Below are positions 1 to 12,283 of a stretch of DNA of 64,000 bases, in pieces. Made by a program: the position numbers and the translations under genes. The notes under the pieces are model-generated. The model saw nothing but the letters and a program-made list of their open reading frames with translations. It did no database searches and was not told the origin of the DNA. The stretch spans positions 558,001 to 622,000 of the forward strand of contig JAFEMH010000758.1 in the NCBI GenBank assembly GCA_022495995.1. Reading direction: 5' to 3'. Position 1 is the stretch's first letter, and each line of letters starts with the position of its first letter. The DNA is from Adenophora triphylla var. japonica. Taxonomy: Eukaryota; Streptophyta; Magnoliopsida; Asterales; Campanulaceae.

Positions 1-340
1 AGTGTTTTTGAGTGCCAGTGTATATGTTTTTGAGTGCCAGTGCATGTGTTTTTGAATGCCAGTACTTGTGTTTTTGAGAGCCAGCAAAAATGTTAGTGTA
101 ACAAAGTGTCAGTGTTAGTGTAACAGAGTACCAGTGTGAAGAGTGTCAGTTCATGTATATAAAAGTGCCCGTGTAAAAAAGCGCCAGTGCCAGTTTAACA
201 AAGTGCCAGTGCCAGTTTACACTGGCACTTTGTTAAACTGGTACTGGCACTTTTTTCACTGGCACTTTGTTACACATGCACTGGCACTTTGTCACACTGG
301 CATTTTGTTTAACTGGCACTGGCACAAACGGGGAAACACA
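1..340. repeat. GTGCCAGTG tandem repeat with fold-back
   Basis: The first ~85 bases repeat a ~28-bp unit of the form GTTTTTGAGTGCCAGTGTAT. After that the core GTGCCAGTG recurs irregularly with AACAAAGTG/GTGTTAGTGTAA. From about 220 the same core appears in inverse orientation (CACTGGCAC). Bases 192-211 and 220-239 are perfect 20-bp inverted arms around an 8-base loop, and pairing extends with a few mismatches to about 179-252. A short open frame through this stretch is a by-product of the repeat. The repeat may continue left of the window. It could be the subterminal array of a DNA element or a local satellite. Confidence 0.85.
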
Positions 341-839
341 AAACACGTTTTTTTTAAGTGCCAGAAAAAACGCGTTTTTTATAAGACCAACTCTAATTCG
401 TGTGTGTTTTTTTTTTTGTTGTTTGTGTAAATTGCATATTTTTGAGTTAGTTTTTGGTAAAAACTCATTTAATTCTATATGTAATATTAATAATAATTAT
501 TTAGAAATACCAAGAAGAATTAAATTGAACTAACTTTTATTAGCATGATTAAAAATAATTATTTGAAAGGACAAAAAAGATAATTACTACAAAAAACCAT
601 AAAAATAAGTAAATAAACAGTTAAAGGGGATTTGAAGGGTAATTGTGTCAAGACATTGATTACGTTCAAAATGCATTAATGAATGTAGTACTATACTTCT
701 AGGACTGATACTGAAAAATGTTTCTCTTTCCTTTGTTCTAGCCGATGATCTGAACGAGTCGGAAGGGGTGTAACTTATGTATTATTAGAAGCAAATTTAT
801 GTTTTAGGAATGCAGTGCGTTTCGTTCTGAGCTAATTAC
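341..839. other. AT-rich spacer, nothing recognised
   Basis: This is AT-rich sequence 3' of the peroxidase gene, which reads on the minus strand. I see no gene, terminal repeat or RNA gene in it. It presumably holds the peroxidase 3' UTR and polyadenylation signals. Confidence 0.6.
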
Positions 840-2489
<1,650 letters not shown>

Positions 2490-2557
2490 TCTTCGTTATG
2501 CCAATGCCTCTAGTTGATGTCCTATTCTGTTGATGGAGGGTGGGGTTGATTACGGGG

Positions 2558-2567
2558 CTATTTATAG
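2558..2567 (-). promoter_or_regulatory. TATA box of the peroxidase gene
   Basis: On the minus strand this reads CTATAAATAG, about 70 bases before the peroxidase ATG at 2489. The distance fits a short 5' UTR of some 40 bases. Confidence 0.7.
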
Positions 2568-2639
2568 ACGGATGATTATGTGATTTTCTTTTATCGTGAC
2601 GAAAATAGGTGAAGTTGACATGCATATTTGATTATGAAG

Positions 2640-3261
2640 TAGTGTTTTTGAAGCATCCATTATGATTTATGAGGCAAGCCGTTATCACGTTCACCATCCA
2701 TAGTTGCATACAGGATACAGAAACACCTTTTGTTGGTAAAAAAAAAACTCTTTCCGTCCCAAAATTAACTTTCCTTTTTTTGTTACTACGAACGTTTTTT
2801 TAGTAATAAATTTAGTTTGATTTAAATATTCTAATTAAATATTGATACATCATTATTAATACTATCAATAACAACTTTTACATGTTTAATACGATTAGAA
2901 TAATTAAATCAATATATAAATTATATAAATTGCTCGAAATACTTTCGAATATTACAACTATAATGGATTATTTATCTGGTAGTATTATTTTATGCATAAT
3001 TATTACATTGATATTAACTTCAATTCTAGGGAAAATTCTCATGATCCAAATTGTTGGGGAAATGTTTGTGGTGATTTTTAGGGAGAAGACAATATTGATA
3101 TGCATATGATTATTGCTTGTTTCTTAAGATTAATTTTAGCTTTGTTAGTTAAGAAATTTGATAGGTGATTGACATGTTTGTTAAAAATGTTGTACCTAGT
3201 AAATTTGATAGGTGATTGACATGTTTCGTCAGCACAACTCATGATTCACCCTTAGACCTTA
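2640..3261. other. AT-rich spacer upstream of the peroxidase
   Basis: No gene is seen. Around 2748-2775 the sequence CTCTTTCCGTCCCAAAAT resembles a decayed Stowaway terminus. At 3150-3230 a ~27-bp segment (AAATTTGATAGGTGATTGACATG) occurs twice. Confidence 0.5.
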
Positions 3262-3427
3262 GACCAAAGTGCAATGGGGTGTTAGAGTGGATAGAGTGGA
3301 TGATTATCCCTCCCTAGTTAATATTAGGCGCCTCTGGGGGGATTTTAAGGGAATTTCAGAGAATTGAGGGACTTGTTAGTAAATTGACTTACACAAAAAA
3401 GGGGCTTGACTCGAGATGGGCAAGCCT

Positions 3428-3468
<41 letters not shown>

Positions 3469-4272
3469 GCAATGGGGTGTTGAAAAAAAAATTTCAATAG
3501 TTGAAATCAATGTAGGGTGTTGAATCCATTTTTCAATTGTTGAAAAAAATTGATTTTGTTGAATTTATTCAACGACTGTTGAAAAAAAAAAAGTGGGGCC
3601 CGTTCCAGTCACGTGGCGCCATGGGAGTGGCCAGTTTTGGCGAGTGTAGAACAATCGCCGACAAAGGCACGTGTGAAGATGTGTTTTTTCCTTTTTTTTT
3701 CTTTTTTCTGATCTCGCCACTTGACACATCCTGATTGGTCAATGATTTTTTTTTTCAAATTTCATCCGAATTTTTCAAAGACAATTTTCTTAAAAAAAAA
3801 ATAAAAAATTACACCAAAATTCATGATTTTTTTTTATCTACAAATAGAGTCTTGTTTCATTTGATTTGGACACAGAAAAAAAAACACTATTTTTTCAATA
3901 TAAATTAATTATATTGAAAAATAAAGAATATAAAATAAAATAAGTATGAAGTATGAAGTATTTTTTTAATTATAAATGATAATAATAATTATTATTATTA
4001 TTATCATTAATAATAATAATTATTTTTTTTTAATTAATAATAATTATTATTATTTTACTAATCATAAAAATAAAAAATATAAAATAAAATAAAAGTGGTG
4101 GGTATAGGATGATGAGTTGGAAGAGTGTTGAAAAAATATGGGTAATGAAAAAATAAGGGTGTTGAAATCAATGTAGGGGTTAAAATTTGAATAGGGTGTT
4201 GAATAATTAGGTGGAGGTAAGAGAAGATGATGTATCGTATTTTAAAGGGTGTTGAAACTATTGTAAATGGTC
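3262..4272. mobile_element. Tourist/Harbinger-type MITE flanked by TTA
   Basis: Begins GACCAAAGTGCAATGGGG and ends TTGTAAATGGTC. The imperfect inverted ends are flanked by TTA at 3259-3261 and 4273-4275, the target preference of PIF/Harbinger elements. The interior is AT-rich with AAT/ATT runs (3970-4065) and repeated GGGTGTTGAA. A SINE is inserted near the left end; without it the MITE is about 0.8 kb. There is no coding capacity. Confidence 0.7.
3284..3464 (+). mobile_element. 5'-truncated SINE with poly(A) tail
   Basis: The body carries ATTAGGCGCCTC and CTTGACTCGAGATGGGCAAG, then a run of about 37 A. It matches the 3' part of the full-length SINE at 37033-37278 but lacks the tRNA-like head. 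Flanking copies of AAGTGCAATGGGGTGTT (3267-3283 and 3465-3481) form a 17-bp target duplication, which marks insertion into the MITE. Confidence 0.85.
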
Positions 4273-4286
4273 TTAGACGACTAGAC

Positions 4287-5219
4287 GACCACGTGCAATG
4301 CAAAAATAAATTCAATCCCACTTTATCATTCCATTTTATTTTCTCTCTCATTCATCTAATAATTCAACTACCTATTCATTTAACCAATCCACAAAGCAAG
4401 ATTTAAAATTAAATTCATTTCCTCCCAACTCATCATTCTATACCCCACCACTCTTATTTTATTTATATTCTTTATTTTTATGATTAGTAAAATAATAATT
4501 ATTATTATTATTATTACTATTTATAATTAAAAAAATACTTCACACTTAATTAATTTGTTTGTAATTGTAATAAAATAAATACGACAAAATGATGAGTTAA
4601 TTAAAGGATAAGAATTGGATTCTCATTGACTAGTCTAATTTGACGGACTCCAATAATTGCATAAAGATGACATAAAGCTAGAAAACACACATTGAGGATG
4701 TGGTTGGTTGAAAGATTGATTCTCAAATTGAGAATCATTAGGATTGTAGTAATTTAATTTGTGGAAAATTACTTGCATTTTGAGAGTTGAAATTGTTATT
4801 ATTGGAATCCATTTCACTGAAAAGATGATGAAATTTTTTAAATACGGGTTAAAATGAAGAAGGATAATTGAGAAAAGAGGGTTTTTTTTCGGTGTCCAAA
4901 TCAAATGAAACTTGCATCTATTTATATGGAAAACAATTATGATTTTTGGTGAAAAAAAAATTAGAAAAAATTAATTTGCTTGGTGATAATTCAGCTCAAA
5001 TAATTTGGGATAAAAGGGAAATTCGAAAATCCCATGGACCAATCCTATTGCAAAACGTGGCCCAACAGAATTCAAGAATTTTATTTTTTTTCAGTTTTCA
5101 GTCAACTTAATTTTTTCAATTTTCACTTTGATCTCTCTAAGTTTCAGTTCTCCATTGTAGCCATTCACTTAACTAACTTTTTTTTTCAACCCCAAATTCA
5201 GTTTGCATTGCACATGGTC
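4287..5219. mobile_element. Harbinger deletion derivative
   Basis: The termini GACCACGTGCAATGCAAA and TTTGCATTGCACATGGTC are inverted copies. Its left ~300 bases match the left end of the next element (5223 onward). An internal segment (about 4590-4695) matches 7137-7240 of that element. It therefore looks like an internally deleted, non-autonomous copy. TTA follows the right end; the left flank is less clear. Confidence 0.7.
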
Positions 5220-5636
5220 TTAGACCATGTGCAATGCAAAAATAAATTCAATTCCACTTTATCACTCCACCTCATCTTCTCTCTCATACACCTAATAATT
5301 TAACTACCTATTCATTTAACCCCTCCACAATGCAAGGTTTAAAATTAAATTCATCTCCTCCCAACTCATCATTCTATACCCCACTACTTTTATTTTATTT
5401 ATATTCTTTATTTTTATGATTAGTAAAATAATAATTATTATTATTATTTATAATTAAAAAATACTTCACACTTAATTAATTTTTTGTAATTGTAATAAAA
5501 TAAATACGAAAAATGACGATAATTATAATTAAAAATAAGAAAAGTTATAATAAACTTAGCTCGTGACACAAGTAATGAAAGACAATTTTTGCGTACGACA
5601 CATAGACTCGACTCACACTACAATAAAATTATTAAA

Positions 5637-6904
5637 TCACGCATTTTTGAACTTTGCCCATATGTGCTTGGCTAGATCATTCTGTAATTTTTTATGAGCT
5701 CTTGGATTAGGGATTTGCGATCTAGTACATACATGATCTGCAAATGCAGGTAATACCTCAGTCGAGAATGGTTGCTGTGTACTTGACCCACTTGCCTCAG
5801 ATTGATCCTCATACTCAAGCCAATTCTGAGAATATGTATCCCGTTCATCCTCAACAATCATATTATGTAATATGATACATGGCCTCATGATGATAGCCAA
5901 GTCCTCCATCTCCCACATTCGAGCTGGTTCTCGAATGATTTTAAATCGAGATTGGAGCACTCCAAATGCACGTTCTATATCCTTCCAACATTCCTCCTGA
6001 AATTTTACAAATAGCTTATCTTCTTCACTTTGAGGAAGTTTAACTGATTTGACGAAAGTCAGATAATTAGGGTAGATATCGTCAGCAAGATAATACGTCA
6101 TATCATACGGATGTTGATTCACAAAGAAATTAACTTGTGGAGTATGTCCTTATTCAAGATGATCGAACACTGGCGATCGATCCAGACCATTTATATCGTT
6201 CAATGTGCCCGGACATCCGAAAAAGGCATGCCAGATCCATAAATCTTGAGTGGCAACTGCTTCAAGAATAACCGTGGTGGTTCCCTTATCACCTCTAGTA
6301 AATTGATCTTCCCAACCAGTAAGACAATTTTTCCATTCCTAGTGCATGCAATCAATGCTCCCGATCATCCCTGGGAACCCCCGCTTCTCATTAACCTCAA
6401 GTATTTTTTGCAGGTCATCTTCGTTTGGGGCTCTCAAGTACTCTTGCTTATACAATTGAATGACCCCCTTGCAAAATTGACATAACATCTCCATTGCTGT
6501 AGAGCCTCCCATTTTTATGTATCCATCAATAGCATCAGCGGACATACCATATGCTAACATTCGCATGGCTGTGGTACATTTCACTAATGGAGATAGGCCG
6601 TCTTTGCCGAGAGCATCGAATCTTTGTGTGAAGTAGTTGTCATGGGTTGATAGGTCCGCGATGATTCGAGGGAATACATGTTTCCGCATCTGATATCGTC
6701 GGCGAAAAAAATATTTGTACGTAGCATTTTTGGAGAAGTAGTCGACGATCAGGCTCTTATTGTACAAAGCGTGATTTCTTTTGAAATGTTTTCTGGTTTT
6801 TTCTGTGTATCTCTTTCAAAAAACTGGTTGACAATAAACCTCTCCTCAAATTCATTTTGCCTTTTGTAGGCTTCGATATCAAAAGGAAATTCGGATGGAT
6901 CCAT
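5637..6904 (-). pseudogene. PIF/Harbinger DDE transposase, broken
   Basis: A HARBI1-like nuclease-fold transposase would bind its element's ends and cut at TTA/TWA sites. The reading starts at 6904 (MDPSEFPFDIEAYKRQ). It changes frame near 6790 before the LYNKSLIVDYFSKNATY segment (to 6339), then runs through GSIDCMH with the first catalytic Asp. In-frame stops follow near 6150. It resumes at 6122-5637 with YLADDIYPNYLTF (second Asp) and ILHNMIVEDER (third acidic residue, Glu). At least one frameshift and one stop make it inactive. The family call rests on the ADDIYP, FGVLQSRF and LHNMI blocks. Confidence 0.85.
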
Positions 6905-7249
6905 TGATGTAGGTAGAAGGAAATGAGTGAGTGATTGATGTAGGAAGAAGGAAATGAGAGAGTGTTTGATGTAGGAAGAAGGAAAGAGGATATTGTATGA
7001 TGTATGAAGAAGGAAAGAAAATAGTGTTATTTATAAGAAATTGAGTGGTTGAGGTTGGCGGACTTGAAGTAAAAATTATACCGAGTTAATTAAATTGAGT
7101 GGTTAAGGTTGGCGAACTTGAAGTACGAATTAAATCGAGTTAATTAAAGGATAAGGATTGGATTCTCATTGACTAGTAGAATTTGACGGACTCCAATAAT
7201 TGCAGAAAGATGACATAAAGCTAGAAAACACACATTAAAGCAAAAAAAA

Positions 7250-7408
7250 TTAATTGCCAAACAGCTCGGCAGTCAACTCATCAAAAAGTTGTTTCTGATG
7301 ATCCTCGAGATACCCCTTCTCACTTAACTTATACCATATTTTCTGCTTTTTAGCCCGAGTCTTGTCAAGTGCAATTTTGTTTGCCTTTTCTTGTTGTGTG
7401 GCTATCAT
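7250..7408 (-). pseudogene. C-terminal remnant of Harbinger ORF1 (NAM-associated type)
   Basis: A 52-codon open frame (MIATQQEKANKIALDKTR, ending AELFGN, stop at 7250) resembles the Lys/Glu-rich C-terminal tail of the Myb/NAM-associated ORF1 protein that partners Harbinger transposases. It lies directly upstream of the transposase in the same orientation, as expected. The DNA-binding N-terminus is missing because another element begins about 7413. Confidence 0.6.
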
Positions 7409-7412
7409 TGAA

Positions 7413-8802
7413 GTGCAATTACTGAGAAAACGGAGGGTCTGAGCTTATTTTGGAAATTCAGGGACCAAACTGGAATTATGGAAAATTGGGGAAGAATCTA
7501 ATATTATAAAGTTTAGGGGTCAAAGTGAAAGTCTGGAAAGTTTAAGGATCAAAGTGCAACAGAGAAAAGTATAGTGACCAAAGTGAAACTGTGCACTTGC
7601 GAAACGAATCCAAGGATGTGGCCCCAAAAATCACAGTGGCTGGCCAAAGGAAGGGGATGGCCAAGACAAAGGAAGCTGCTGGCCGGCCAAGGCTGAGAGC
7701 TGGCCAAGGCATGGCTGGCCGAGGAACAAAAAGGTTGTTGGCCTGGGCTGTGGCACAAGAAGCTTGGGCGGCCGCTGAAGACAAGGACTCAAGGTCGTGT
7801 AGTGACTGTTCAAGTGGGCGATCACTGAGGCAGTTTGGGCGACTGCCCAAGTGGCGGATCAGGGGCAGTTTGCGGACGGTCTCTGGTGAATCGGATTTCT
7901 GAAGGTTTGGGCATGTTGAATGACTGGGTCTCACATGGTTTTAACCAAGGTATATTATAAAAGCAGCAATTGGTTTTTGCCAAAGGAGAAGGGGGAAGAA
8001 TACTATTTTCCGGATGAGAGAACATATTCCGTGGTCCAAGATCCGATTCGAGGTTTATGATTTCTGTTTTTATTCTTGTAATTATTCGGATTATGAGTAG
8101 CTAAATTCCTTTTTCGCGGATTGGATATAACAACTATTAAATTTCTATGCTAGCAATGTTTTAATTCTTTCCACACTTTTCTTGTTCTTGTTCAATGGAG
8201 TTTGCTTAATTCGTTTTTAGACTTCAACAATATTAATTGATATTGTTGGTCTTTAAATTATTAGGGTTTAAATTATTGCACTTGCGTTGATAATTTTTAC
8301 TTTGACCTAGATTCCATTGAATAAATCTAATTGAAGACCTTGCGGAAATCAAACAGGATCTAAAATCATTTGTTCTTTGGTTTTTAATGTATTACTTTAT
8401 GTTTTGTATACCTTGCGAAAAACATCACATCGAAGTAATAATAGGGTTGTAACCCGGCCATCTAACCATCCCAACTCTTTTTAAAGTGAACGATTTCTTG
8501 AACAAGATTAGTAATTGTTTTTATAAATCAGCAAAGAAAAGAGATAGTTGTGAAACCCAATCCGTAAATCCTTGTCAATCTAGATCTCAATATCTGTTTT
8601 ATTTTCATTAGTTTAATTTCTTTGTTATTCTAGTTTAATCAACCAAAATCAAAACTCCCTTTTGTTACTTTTTACATTAACTAAACCAATTTGTTCGCAC
8701 ACAAATCTCCGTGGTTCGACCCTTAGTTTTGTATATTACTACTTCGATAACTTTTACACTTGCAAGGTTTTTATTACACGAGGATTTTATCCATCAAGTT
8801 TT
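7413..8802 (+). mobile_element. Athila-like LTR, 5' part possibly truncated
   Basis: The GC-rich 7600-7900 stretch (GGCCAAGG, GGGCGACTGCCCA) is followed by a TATA element (TATTATAAAAG, about 7954) and a long AT-rich U5. It ends just before a primer-binding site at 8803. The 7422-7900 part is an inverted homolog of 10870-11340. No clean TG start is seen at the left, so the 5' limit is approximate. Open frames within it are chance by-products. Confidence 0.65.
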
Positions 8803-8820
8803 TGGCGCCATTGCCGGGAA
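8803..8820 (+). promoter_or_regulatory. Primer-binding site, Athila type
   Basis: TGGCGCCATTGCCGGGAA follows the LTR directly and matches the form used by Athila elements (close to TGGCGCCGTTGCCGGGGA, a tRNA-Asp site). Confidence 0.75.
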
Positions 8821-8950
8821 CTTGTGTTGCGAACAAGTTTATTTTGTTAAGGTATTGTAAATAATTTTTTATTAGTTTATTTTTAGTGTAAATAATTTTC
8901 TTGTATTATTTTTTTCTTTTTTTTTTCTAGTTGAATAAAATTAAAGGTTA

Positions 8951-9858
8951 TGCATGAATCAAATTCTAATGAGAAGTTGGCCGGGTAAGTAAAACAATTA
9001 ATTGCTATGTTCAATACGAAAAGTGATTCGCCTAGTGCCAATATAATACAAGATGCATGTTCCTGTTGTGGATTATACTCTCATGCTACTAATGATTATC
9101 CGTCTAGGACATATTTTCATGAGTATTCCCCACAGATACAAGAAAGGAGTTCGTTCCAGCCATGGCAACCACAATATGATTATTCCCCCAATTGTTATAC
9201 ACAATGAAGGGGAAACCACTCAAGCCGGGCATGGAACAACTATGAGCCACATTATTATGATCCACCACAACCTAAAAAGGAATTATGGGAAGAGGCTCTG
9301 ACAAGATTGGAGGAAAATCATCAACAACAACAACAAATAGGTGCAGCCATAGGTAGGGTGGAAGCACAAGTTACTAAAGTATTAGAAGCATTGAGAGGTT
9401 GCGAGCAAGATACTAGTTCTATCAAACTTGAACGTTATGAATGGGAGGATGCTTCCATTAATGACGAACTACCGATTCTCTCTCTGTCTCCTGCTAGTGA
9501 TGTTGTGGTTGTTGATGAAGATGTTGATTGTGAAGAAGATGGGGTGGAAGAGAAATTAAAAGATGATGAGGGCGTTAATGTTGATGAGTTTGGGCCCGAC
9601 CAAATTGACGAACAATGTCTCAATGAAGATCTTCTCCATCCCATTGAAAGTGTGAAAGATTTGTTCTCTATCATTCTTGTACCTCTCCCTATTTTTGAAG
9701 GTGAAGAAAGTGGCGAAGGATTGAAAGAGGTGAAGCCCAAAAAGCTGAAACGCCAAAAATTTCCTTGGGCACAAAATAATATCAAAGCTCGAGGAATATA
9801 TATGGGGCATGAACTGAAAATAAGGACCCGCAAAACCATGAAGTGGGCCAAAGGATGA
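8951..9858 (+). pseudogene. gag-like ORF remnants of an Athila-type element
   Basis: Short reading frames begin near 8951 and continue at 9007-9207, with a Cys-rich CSCCGLYSHATNDYPS segment recalling a gag zinc knuckle. A 183-codon frame at 9307-9858 begins with a coiled-coil, Q-rich part (MEENHQQQQQIGAAIGRVEA), then a very acidic middle and a basic tail (KPKKLKRQKFPW). It ends just before GGGAGGCAACCCAAGT, a sequence typical of the 3' region of Athila-related elements. No protease, RT or integrase follows. The protein function is not assigned beyond gag-like. Confidence 0.5.
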
Positions 9859-10039
9859 AAAGTGAAGTCCAAACGGGAGCAACGGTCGGACTAACGACCT
9901 TAACCAAATGTGTTTATTGGGAGGCAACCCAAGTAGGTAACTTTTATTTGCTTTATTGATTTGTTATGTTGTGTCATATTCCCTTTGAACCCAAGGCATG
10001 TGTTTTTGTTCTCCTTGCTATGAGGACATAGCATGTTTT

Positions 10040-10051
10040 GAGTTTGGGGGT
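10040..10051 (+). promoter_or_regulatory. Polypurine tract, Athila type
   Basis: GAGTTTGGGGGTA is the usual polypurine tract of Athila-like elements, where plus-strand DNA synthesis would start. The sequence after it is not a good copy of the 7413 LTR. Confidence 0.6.
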
Positions 10052-10650
10052 AGATATCTGTCTGAGTTTGTGGGTTTATAGGAGAGTGTATATAGTGTCA
10101 CCCTAAAAAAATAGAAAAATTTTAAATTTTGTTCTTTTCATATTTTGGATTGTGGGCTAAAGTCGATGATGATTTGAGAATGCTCTGAATCTAGGTTTTT
10201 ATGTTCTTATGATTTAATGAGAAATTCTTGAATGTTTATATTAACATTGCGGAAATTATAAACAAGATAGTGATTTTAGAGATTTAATGTTGGTATTGAC
10301 CTTACGAAATATATGAACATTTTAATCCTATATTTTTGTGAACGAATCCAAGAATGAAATTAAATTCTTTTTACATGAAATAAAAAACATAAAGTGATAA
10401 TTGTTATGATCCCCAATTCATGAATCCCTTGTCTCTTGTTATATTTAATTAATTTATTTTACTTTCTTAGTTTAATAATTCAACCCAATCAAACCCCCCT
10501 TTTTGGTTACTTGTCTACACTAATAAAATACACTTGTTCCACTTTAGTCCATGTGGATTCGATCCTTTCTTGTGCATACTACTACAACAGTAACTAGTAC
10601 ACTTGCTAAGTAATTAAAATAAGAGGGAGATTTTATCCATCAAATTTTTA
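10052..10650 (+). mobile_element. Diverged Athila-like LTR, U5 remnant
   Basis: The last ~220 bases (CCATGTGGATTCGATCC, ACTACTACAACAGTAACT, GATTTTATCCATCAAATTTTT) are a diverged, shortened counterpart of the 8690-8800 end of the LTR above. The primer-binding site after it is destroyed. Confidence 0.5.
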
Positions 10651-10869
10651 AAATCTTGAGTATTATTAGCAATATGGGGTTATAATTGCATTGAAACATG
10701 TAAAGTATGATTTCTCCACCTTGCACTTCCATGTTATTTTTCTTGATCATTGTTACCAATTTATGAGACCTTTATAGGATCAATTTGGCATTCTCGGAGT
10801 CCCTAAAACATGTTTACGTGACTGTCAATAACGCATCAATTAGGCTATTCGGGAAGTGATATTTGGAAT
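10651..10869. other. Spacer, nothing recognised
   Basis: This stretch separates the direct and inverted Athila-like LTR fragments. No gene or repeat terminus is visible. Confidence 0.4.
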
Positions 10870-11449
10870 CCGTTGGTATTGCCTTGGCCGACGGTCGCCC
10901 AGACTGCCCCAGCGGCCGCCCATGAGTACAGCCTTTTCACGGCCATGAATCCTAGTCTTCAGCGACCGCCCATGTCAGCTTGTGCTGTCGCCCATGCTTG
11001 TCTCGGCCAGCCTAGCTTTCCTCGGCCAGCCCTGTCTTTGGCCATGCCTTGCTTTGGTCGGCCACCCTTCAGCCTTGGCCAACCATTGCCTTTTGATGTT
11101 TGTCCTTCCTTGGATTCGTTTCGCAAGTGCACAGTCTCAATTTGGTCACTATACTTTTCTCTGTTGTACTTTGATCCTTAAACTTTCCAGACTTTCACTT
11201 TGGCCCCTTGAACTATCCATATTTTCACTTTGGCCCCTGAACTTTATAATATCAGATTTCTTCCCAATTTTCCATAATTGCATTTTGGTCCCTGAATTTC
11301 CAAAATAAGCTCAAATCCTCCGTTTTCTCAGTAATTGCAATTCAGCCCCTGTACTTTCAAAACACTACAAAATACATTAAATTTTCAAGGTTTCGAGCAT
11401 CAAATAAGCTAAGAACATATCTTTGGGATGGGTAAAACCACATCCATCA
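10870..11449 (-). mobile_element. Inverted Athila-like LTR fragment
   Basis: From 10886 to about 11340 this is the inverse of 7422-7900, sharing the GC-rich GGCCAGCC/GCCGCCCA block and the CTTTGGTCACTATACTTTTC block. On the minus strand the LTR begins about 11449 (TGATGGATG), directly after the polypurine tract AAGTTTGGGGGTATT (11451-11466). It thus belongs to a second element in the opposite orientation. Confidence 0.65.
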
Positions 11450-11466
11450 AATACCCCCAAACTTAT

Positions 11467-11800
11467 CTTTTGCTCGTCTTCGAGTAAAACAAAATTAAAA
11501 CAAAATAAAAACCAACTAACTAAATAAAACAAACGAAAATATTTTTTGGATTTGTTCAATTCATATAATAGGTTGTTCGCACAACAACAAGTATCAGATC
11601 TTACAACACACATAATATACAAGCATTATCATGAACATGGGAATATATTTGCATGGATGCATCTAACTTACAATTCTCCACCACATAATGAAAGATGAAT
11701 GAAATATGTGAGATCAATGTTTCCAAAATAAGATAATTTATAGGGTTAATGCCATGCTCTAAATTAATAATAATAAGATAAACTTCTACACAAGGCCAAT
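11467..11800. other. Interior remnant of the inverted element, no gene
   Basis: AT-rich sequence follows the inverted polypurine tract. A short minus-strand frame here has no recognisable domain. It ends at the defensin-like locus. Confidence 0.4.
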
Positions 11801-11803
11801 CAT

Positions 11804-11839
11804 ATGGGTTCTATCAACTGTGTTTTCATTTTTGCCAGT
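11804..11839 (+). repeat. Partial duplicate of the defensin-like start
   Basis: ATGGGTTCTATCAACTGTGT and the next ~15 bases occur here and again at 11875, a tandem repeat of about 71 bp. The upstream ATG runs out of frame over the true start, so it would act as an overlapping upstream ORF if transcribed. Confidence 0.75.
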
Positions 11840-11987
11840 ATAAAAAAAATATTCGAGCAAGTTCAAAACAAAATATGGGTTCTATCAACTGTGTTTTCAT
11901 TTTTGCCATTGTTCTTGCCTTGATTGCATCATCACCACTCAATTATGCTTTGAGTTCATCATCACCAATCAATTATGGTAAATACTC

Positions 11988-11999
<12 letters not shown>

Positions 12000-12078
<79 letters not shown>
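12000..12078. repeat. (TA)n microsatellite after a short (CT)n run
   Basis: About 35 TA units follow a CT run. It is the insertion context of the adjacent TIR element, whose other side also abuts TATATATATA (14336 onward). Confidence 0.95.
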
Positions 12079-12083
<5 letters not shown>

Positions 12084-12283
12084 GGTGCTCAAATGAGAAC
12101 CATAACAAAATGAGAATCGTGAGAACCACTTTTATACACTTGTTTACAGTAGATACTTAGCTACTGTATACATATACAGTCTATTGTATATGTATACAGT
12201 ATTTAATTATCTATTGTATACAACTGTATAACCACATGTATACACTTGTATACAGTAGTTAAGTATCTACTGTATATGTATAC

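Larger units (their letters stand above)
5223..7412 (-). mobile_element. PIF/Harbinger element, right end lost
   Basis: The left terminus GACCATGTGCAATGCAAA follows a TTA shared with the previous element. The interior carries the transposase (5637-6904) and an ORF1 remnant (7250-7408), both on the minus strand, the normal two-gene content of Harbinger elements. The right inverted terminus is not found because Athila-like sequence begins about 7413. Short tandem repeats occupy 6905-7015 (GATGTAGGAAGAAGGAAATGAG units) and 7043-7140 (two ~62-bp copies). Confidence 0.75.

Noticed and set aside
7549..8025. Several overlapping open frames on both strands
   Set aside because: They lie in the GC-rich LTR block, where stop codons are rare; none has a domain.
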